Shown: positions 22,163 to 25,807 of the stretch, piece by piece
How the letters are laid out: every line of letters starts with the position of its first letter
Numbering within the stretch: position 1 is the first letter of the stretch
Assembly: GCA_964452575.1 (NCBI GenBank)
Contig: CAYVMN010000037.1
Location: 1-25,807 of the forward strand
DNA length: 25,807 nucleotides
Source: CAYVMN01 sp964452575
GTDB lineage: Bacteria > Desulfobacterota > DSM-4660 > Desulfatiglandales > Desulfatiglandaceae
Reading direction: 5' to 3'
The notes under the pieces: model-generated
What the model saw: the letters and a program-made list of their open reading frames with translations, nothing else
Database searches by the model: none
Told to the model about the DNA's origin: nothing
Position numbers and translations under genes: made by a program

Positions 22163-22876
22163 TCATCGACAAAGGCGGCCAGATCCCACTGCACATATTG
22201 TTTGCAAAGCCCTTGAAAGGTCATGCAAAACGCAATCCGCGCCAGCCTTTGAAAGGGTCTGATAATCATAAGGTCCGGTTGCGACGGCAATGGATTTGGT
22301 GCCATAGGGCTTCGCACATTCCACATCCCGGGGCGTATCCCCGATGACGATACAGTCCGTGTAGGGGATATCAATGCCTGTCATTTCCTTGAACCTTGTC
22401 AAGGCTACGGGGAGAAGTTGACCCCTCTGTTCATGATCATCCCCAAATGCGCCAAAAGGAAAGTACTTGTTGAGACCTAGCGAGCCAAGCTTTATCCTTG
22501 CCCCTTCTTGAATATTTCCCGTAAGTAGCCCCATCCAGTAACCATCCGACGGTCTTAAGGCATTCAAGAGCTCACGTACACCTGGCATGATATGTTTCTC
22601 TTTGTTGTTGATTTCAGTTTTCAAATTCTTCAGGTATGCTGCTATGAATGAGGGCAATGCCCCATCTTCTGGAGGTAGACCGTGAACGGACAAACCTTCT
22701 TTAATGATCTGGATATCCGTTTTACCGGCCATTGAGATATCTGAAAAGGCGTCCGCGATTGAGAACAGTTCTTGAAATGCCTTGGTCATCGACCTCCTGC
22801 CCGCCCCGCCTGGATCAATCAAGGTTCCATCAATGTCAAATAATATGAGCTTATTCACGGCTGAGCTATTTCGCAT
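22163..22876 (-). CDS. HAD-superfamily hydrolase, phosphoglycolate-phosphatase-like
   Basis: The 237-residue protein shows HAD motif I LFDIDGTLI (nucleophile Asp14, acid Asp16), motif II threonine in LLTGN, a lysine in the following helix, and motif IV VIGDTPRDVECA. A helical cap lies between motif I and about residue 90, as in Gph/PGPase members. It would remove phosphate from a small metabolite in the cytoplasm. The start at 22876 lacks a clear ribosome site; a GTG at codon 7 is an alternative. It stands alone, convergent with the hydratase gene and 60 bp downstream of the dodecin gene on the same strand. Confidence 0.88.
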   Translation of the reverse strand: MRNSSAVNKLILFDIDGTLIDPGGAGRRSMTKAFQELFSIADAFSDISMAGKTDIQIIKEGLSVHGLPPEDGALPSFIAAYLKNLKTEINNKEKHIMPGVRELLNALRPSDGYWMGLLTGNIQEGARIKLGSLGLNKYFPFGAFGDDHEQRGQLLPVALTRFKEMTGIDIPYTDCIVIGDTPRDVECAKPYGTKSIAVATGPYDYQTLSKAGADCVLHDLSRALQTICAVGSGRLCR

Positions 22877-22894
22877 ACATATCTCGGAATTTCA

Positions 22895-22916
22895 AGGCCC
22901 CTGATTAGAGGGGCCT
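22895..22916. terminator. Hairpin between dodecin and HAD genes
   Basis: AGGCCCC (22895-22901) and GGGGCCT (22910-22916) form a perfect 7-bp GC-rich stem with an 8-base loop, just after the dodecin stop. Neither side has a proper T-run, so termination or mRNA stabilisation is a guess. Confidence 0.35.
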
Positions 22917-22936
22917 CATAATACAAGGTGACACTG

Positions 22937-23155
22937 TTAATCCTCCTTTTGATACTTGAAGGAGAGATTTACCCTTGCCCTGTAGTTCTTTACCTTCCCA
23001 TCCTCTACCGTCATATCCAGTTTGAGAACCTCTGCGACCCTCAAGTCTCTCAGGCTCCCTGCAGCGGTCTCCACGGCCAACTTCGCTGCTTCTTCCCAAG
23101 ATTTATCACTCGTTCCAACCAGTTCGATGATGTTGTATGTGCTGCCTCCTGCCAT
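22937..23155 (-). CDS. Dodecin-family small protein
   Basis: The 72-residue protein matches dodecins from end to end: VIELVGTS-type start (IIELVGTSDKSWEEAAKLAV), a helix, SLRDLRVAEV, and VEDGKVKNYRARVNLSFKY. Dodecins assemble into hollow dodecamers that store flavin or bind CoA. The tryptophan that stacks on flavin in the LDWFEV segment of flavin-binding dodecins is Val40 here; the only tryptophan is Trp20 in SWEEA. It may therefore be a non-flavin member. A GGAGG site precedes the ATG at 23155. Confidence 0.9.
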   Translation of the reverse strand: MAGGSTYNIIELVGTSDKSWEEAAKLAVETAAGSLRDLRVAEVLKLDMTVEDGKVKNYRARVNLSFKYQKED

Positions 23156-23412
23156 ACCCTACCTCCTTTCAACTCTTTGGGTTTTTAGCTAACATTGCCA
23201 CGTCCGAAACGCCTTACCCGTAATTTTAAACCAGATGAATTTGTTTAGCCAGTCTTTTGTGATAAAGGGAGATCTATGCGAGTGCATTGTATATTCACTC
23301 ATGCACCCACGAACCCCTCGCCACCCTTGGCTAATCCCGCCAACTTGAAAGGCAATGGTCCTTGACAGGCAACCCCAATGGCCCTATGTTCCCGGCTAGG
23401 GAGGGAAACGTT

Positions 23413-24318
23413 ATGGAATATGAAAGAGTCTGGGACGAGATCGAATTTTACAGTAACGACCTCAAAATCGCCGCCTATCTTTACCGCCCTAAAGACTGGA
23501 AGGCGGGAGACCAGCTTCGCCCCGGCATCGTGGTCCTCCATGGCTACACCGGCATGAAAGGTATCTACGGTATGGACGTGCCTCAGTGGCTCTGGGAGGA
23601 GGGCTATTTCGTTCTCTCCCACGACTATCCCGGCTTTGGCGTCAGCGAGGGGAAGCGGGGTCGGCATCGACCACTCGAACAGGTTCAGAGCGTCTATGAT
23701 GCCGTTACCTATCTGCAGACCGTCGAGGGAGTGGACCCAGAGCGAATCGGGTTCTACGGGTCAAGCTGGGGCGGGGCCAACGCTATCTGGTGCGCGGCCT
23801 TTGATGAGCGCGTGAAGGTCGTCGTTTCGGCCGTGATGGTCTCTGATGGTGAAAGGTGGATGCGCTCAGTTCGCCGGCCGCACGAGTGGCAATCCTTTAA
23901 GGAGAAGGTCAAAGCGGCCGAACGAAAGCGGGTACTCACAGGAGAAAAGACGATGATCCCCCTACCGGAAATCATGCTGACGGATCCCCATACCCAGTGG
24001 GTGATAGAACAGTTCCACACAAAGGACGGACGGTACAACCCGGAATATGACCTTGAAAGCGCGGCTGCGTGCTGGCGGTTCAAGCCGGAATGGGTAGCCC
24101 ACAAGATTACGCCCCGTCCGGTTCTCATGATTTACGCTGAACATGACATGCTGGTTCCGGTCAAAGAGCAACTGGCTTGCTATGAAGCGCTCGGTGATCC
24201 GAAAAAACTGATCAAGCTGCCGAAGGCACAGCACTACGAATCGTACAAGTTCTGCAACCCCCAAATCCATGAGATCCAGAAGAAGGAAGCCCTCAAGTGG
24301 TACAGGAAGTATCTCTAG
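23413..24318 (+). CDS. Alpha/beta hydrolase (FrsA/DUF1100-like esterase or C-C hydrolase)
   Basis: The 301-residue protein is an alpha/beta hydrolase with oxyanion segment VVLHGYTGMKG (41-51), nucleophile Ser118 in GSSWGG, acid Asp245 in YAEHDMLVP, and His274 in KAQHYESY. A helical lid (about 145-215) lies between the core halves. There is no signal peptide, so it acts in the cytoplasm. The ATG at 23413 is chosen for its GGGAGGG site and because conserved sequence begins soon after; the open frame extends upstream without similarity. It is divergent from the dodecin gene and convergent with the decarboxylase pair. The substrate is unknown; an ester, thioester or ring-cleavage product is possible. 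Confidence 0.88.
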   Translation: MEYERVWDEIEFYSNDLKIAAYLYRPKDWKAGDQLRPGIVVLHGYTGMKGIYGMDVPQWLWEEGYFVLSHDYPGFGVSEGKRGRHRPLEQVQSVYDAVTYLQTVEGVDPERIGFYGSSWGGANAIWCAAFDERVKVVVSAVMVSDGERWMRSVRRPHEWQSFKEKVKAAERKRVLTGEKTMIPLPEIMLTDPHTQWVIEQFHTKDGRYNPEYDLESAAACWRFKPEWVAHKITPRPVLMIYAEHDMLVPVKEQLACYEALGDPKKLIKLPKAQHYESYKFCNPQIHEIQKKEALKWYRKYL

Positions 24319-24385
24319 TTTTCCATGTGAGCCACTTGAGGCAAGAAGAGGTCAAGGCCTTACTCTGGCCCGCGTTTTCGGCAGG

Positions 24386-24949
24386 TTATGTTGTTAAGGC
24401 CTGCATAAATTGGTCCCTGATATAGACCGGGCTCTTGGGTGGACGGCCGGGGGCCCCAGCTGAATCTGTTTTAGCAACCAGAATCCACGGGCCTGGTTTT
24501 GAAAGTATGAGGGAGACAGCTTCTTTAAAGGTGTTAAGGGTATCCGCTGTTAAGACCTGATTGAAGCCAGCGCCTCTGGCAATTGCCGCTAGATCGGCCT
24601 TTTCGTTGGTGTGGGTCGGTTGCCCGCCAGTAAGCTGATATTGTCTATTATCCCAGATGATGTGGGCGAGATTACTCGGGGCCTTGCTGGCTGCAGTAGT
24701 CAGAGAATTTAGATTCATGAGAATAGCCCCGTCTCCGTCAAGCACAAATACCCGCTTATCCGGACGCGCCATGGCCAGGCCCAGCCCGATCGAGGAGGCC
24801 ATCCCCATAGAGTTCCACATATAGAAGTTGGCTTTCCGTTCTCCGGCTGCGGTGAACAGGTCGAATTTCGGATTGCCGCAGGAGGCAATAATCGGCTCAT
24901 CTGAAAGCTGCTCAACCAGGTATCTGGTGGCTTCCAATCGATTAATCAT
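24386..24949 (-). CDS. TPP-dependent 2-oxoacid decarboxylase, TPP-binding subunit (sulfopyruvate-type)
   Basis: The 187-residue protein is the C-terminal (TPP-binding) half of a split decarboxylase of the ComE/phosphonopyruvate type. It has MWNSMGMASSIGLGLAMARP (44-63) and the TPP/Mg motif VLDGDGAILMNLNSL (69-83), with Asp100-Asn101 and YQLTGGQ about 27 residues later. It works with the subunit encoded just upstream. Known members decarboxylate sulfopyruvate (coenzyme M synthesis) or phosphonopyruvate to the aldehyde, but the group is broad and here the aldehyde could feed the AOR. The start overlaps the alpha gene by 4 bp (ATGA). Confidence 0.85.
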   Translation of the reverse strand: MINRLEATRYLVEQLSDEPIIASCGNPKFDLFTAAGERKANFYMWNSMGMASSIGLGLAMARPDKRVFVLDGDGAILMNLNSLTTAASKAPSNLAHIIWDNRQYQLTGGQPTHTNEKADLAAIARGAGFNQVLTADTLNTFKEAVSLILSKPGPWILVAKTDSAGAPGRPPKSPVYIRDQFMQALTT

Positions 24950-25455
24950 CTTTCATCCTTCCATCCTACCAGGGCCGTGGACAAGAGAAGTGCGACAGGC
25001 TGTTCCGAGGCGTATGCCGTCTTTATGGCTCCGCTTACCGTTGTCTCCAGGGTATCCTCACGATCCAATGTGTAGTGTTGAATACCCAGTGCCTCCAGGA
25101 TTCTTCGAAGGGCCTTGCCCAAGACGGTGTGACACGCGTTAAACTCCCCCAATTCCCCCCGTTGACTGACAAGCATCAGGACCGGAATGTGGTAAGGAAC
25201 CGCCAATGAGGCCAAGGCATTGATACAATTACCCAGTCCAGAGCTCTGCATCATCAGGATACCATAGCGGCCCCCGAGATATTCTCCGGTAATGATGCCA
25301 ATCCCTTCCTCCTCCCGGGCCAAGGTGGTGAGGTGAAAATAGGGATCTTTCTGGGCGACTCTCAGGATTTTATTGATAACGGAATCAGGCACAAAAGAGA
25401 TCGAAGAAATATTATTAGCCTTTAGCAGAGAGACGATTTTTTCTGGCCACTTCAA
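24946..25455 (-). CDS. TPP-dependent 2-oxoacid decarboxylase, PYR subunit (sulfopyruvate-type)
   Basis: The 169-residue N-terminal half of the split decarboxylase has VPDSVINKIL (22-31) and LAREEEGIGIITGEYLGGRYG (46-65), with Glu49 likely being the TPP-activating glutamate, and LMMQSSGLGNCINAL. This is the ComD pattern. The start is TTG at 25455, preceded by GGGGG at 8 nt; no ATG lies in frame nearby. It is the first gene of a two-gene minus-strand operon; upstream is a broken reading frame and a repeat. The substrate cannot be decided from sequence. Confidence 0.85.
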   Translation of the reverse strand: MKWPEKIVSLLKANNISSISFVPDSVINKILRVAQKDPYFHLTTLAREEEGIGIITGEYLGGRYGILMMQSSGLGNCINALASLAVPYHIPVLMLVSQRGELGEFNACHTVLGKALRRILEALGIQHYTLDREDTLETTVSGAIKTAYASEQPVALLLSTALVGWKDER

Positions 25456-25577
25456 TTTTTTCCCCCTCTATTGTCCATGGAATGAAAAGGTTTTTTTGCC
25501 AGTGCCTTCTACCGTGAGGGCCGTTGGCTGTCAGAACTATTCGGCACTAAGCCTTATAGGAGATTTTGAGAGAATAA

Positions 25578-25745
25578 TCAACTGGGAATAGTCAACCCAA
25601 TATCAAATACGTTATGGCCATAGATCGCCTTTCCGTCGTAGTCCATGGATAGCGCTTCTAACATACCGTATGTCCAATGTTCGGGATGACCCCTTTTGTC
25701 ACAAATTGATGGACATCACCCTCAAATTCCTGGTAAAAAAATATT
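25578..25745 (-). pseudogene. Frameshifted end of an unrecognised gene
   Basis: Two overlapping minus-strand frames look protein-like and are interrupted. One (about 25745-25658) reads FYQEFEGDVHQFVTKGVIPN and then stops. The next frame (25706-25578) reads PEHWTYGMLEALSMDYDGKA and ends naturally in GLTIPS plus a stop. Joining them near the shared ATCCCGAAC would give a smooth C-terminus of about 60 residues. I do not recognise the family. The segment is cut on its upstream side within 10 bp of the repeat copy at 25754, which suggests that insertion of the repeat broke the gene. Confidence 0.35.
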
Positions 25746-25759
25746 GTAATACAAGCGCT

Positions 25760-25806
25760 TTGAAAACACTGAGGAGTAAGATGACAGACCGTGAGGGTCT
25801 TTTTTC
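25760..25806 (+). repeat. 47-bp direct repeat, copy 2, cut by window end
   Basis: This is identical to 21039-21085. The last 21 bases (25787-25807) also match perfectly the reverse complement of 21264-21284, the right end of the copy-1 element. The element probably continues beyond the window. The upstream flank differs from copy 1 except for AGCG, so the repeat unit begins at about 25754. Confidence 0.9.
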
Positions 25807-25807
25807 C

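Noticed and set aside
21399..22196. 265-codon minus-strand frame opposite the hydratase gene
   Set aside because: It is antisense to an enzyme with clear family motifs, so it is treated as a shadow.
25512..25523. Further copy of the repeat core (ACCGTGAGGGCC)
   Set aside because: It has 11 of 12 bases, but the flanking sequence does not follow the repeat on either side, so chance is likely.

Overview
The window reads as a chromosomal segment of a strictly anaerobic bacterium, most likely a Desulfobacterota-type sulfate reducer or syntroph. That placement is an inference from gene content: a tungsten-type aldehyde:ferredoxin oxidoreductase, two CoA- and ferredoxin-dependent 2-oxoacid oxidoreductases, a molybdenum hydroxylase whose flavin subunit carries the extra 4Fe-4S loop of 4-hydroxybenzoyl-CoA reductase, and many ferredoxin domains. 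I see no rRNA, tRNA, CRISPR array, transposase or phage gene.

Layout. Positions 1-4410 (minus strand) form one likely operon: a GarR-type beta-hydroxyacid dehydrogenase, iorA, iorB, an SDR dehydrogenase and the first 23 codons of a cyclase-family hydrolase cut by the window edge. Positions 4411-5299 lack an intact gene and hold palindromes plus a broken start of a TupA-like oxyanion-binding protein. Positions 5300-7981 (plus) hold padR-modABC, preceded by a clear inverted-repeat operator. Positions 7976-11812 (minus) hold an hcrBCA-type hydroxylase. Between modC and hcrA lies a short remnant of a CoxD/MoxR-type AAA+ ATPase, which marks a rearrangement scar.

Positions 12389-22145 are entirely plus strand: four-cluster ferredoxin, AOR, LarA-like protein, DUF6282-like metal hydrolase, korD-A-B-C, a NadC/ModD-like protein and a 2-oxopent-4-enoate hydratase-type enzyme. 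Positions 22163-25455 hold smaller units: a HAD phosphatase, a dodecin-like protein, an alpha/beta hydrolase, and a split TPP-dependent decarboxylase of the sulfopyruvate/phosphonopyruvate type. A 47-bp sequence is repeated exactly at 21039 and 25760. At the first site it belongs to a roughly 220-bp element with 32-bp inverted ends.

How the genes could work together (inference): aromatic or other organic acids, aldehydes and 2-oxoacids are oxidised through Mo/W enzymes and 2-oxoacid:ferredoxin oxidoreductases to CoA esters and reduced ferredoxin. The molybdate importer supplies metal, apparently under a PadR-type rather than a ModE-type regulator. The AOR / LarA-like / DUF6282 / Kor / NadC-like / hydratase series is the best candidate for an undescribed pathway. 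Its LarA-like and NadC-like members both lack the signature residues of the enzymes they resemble.
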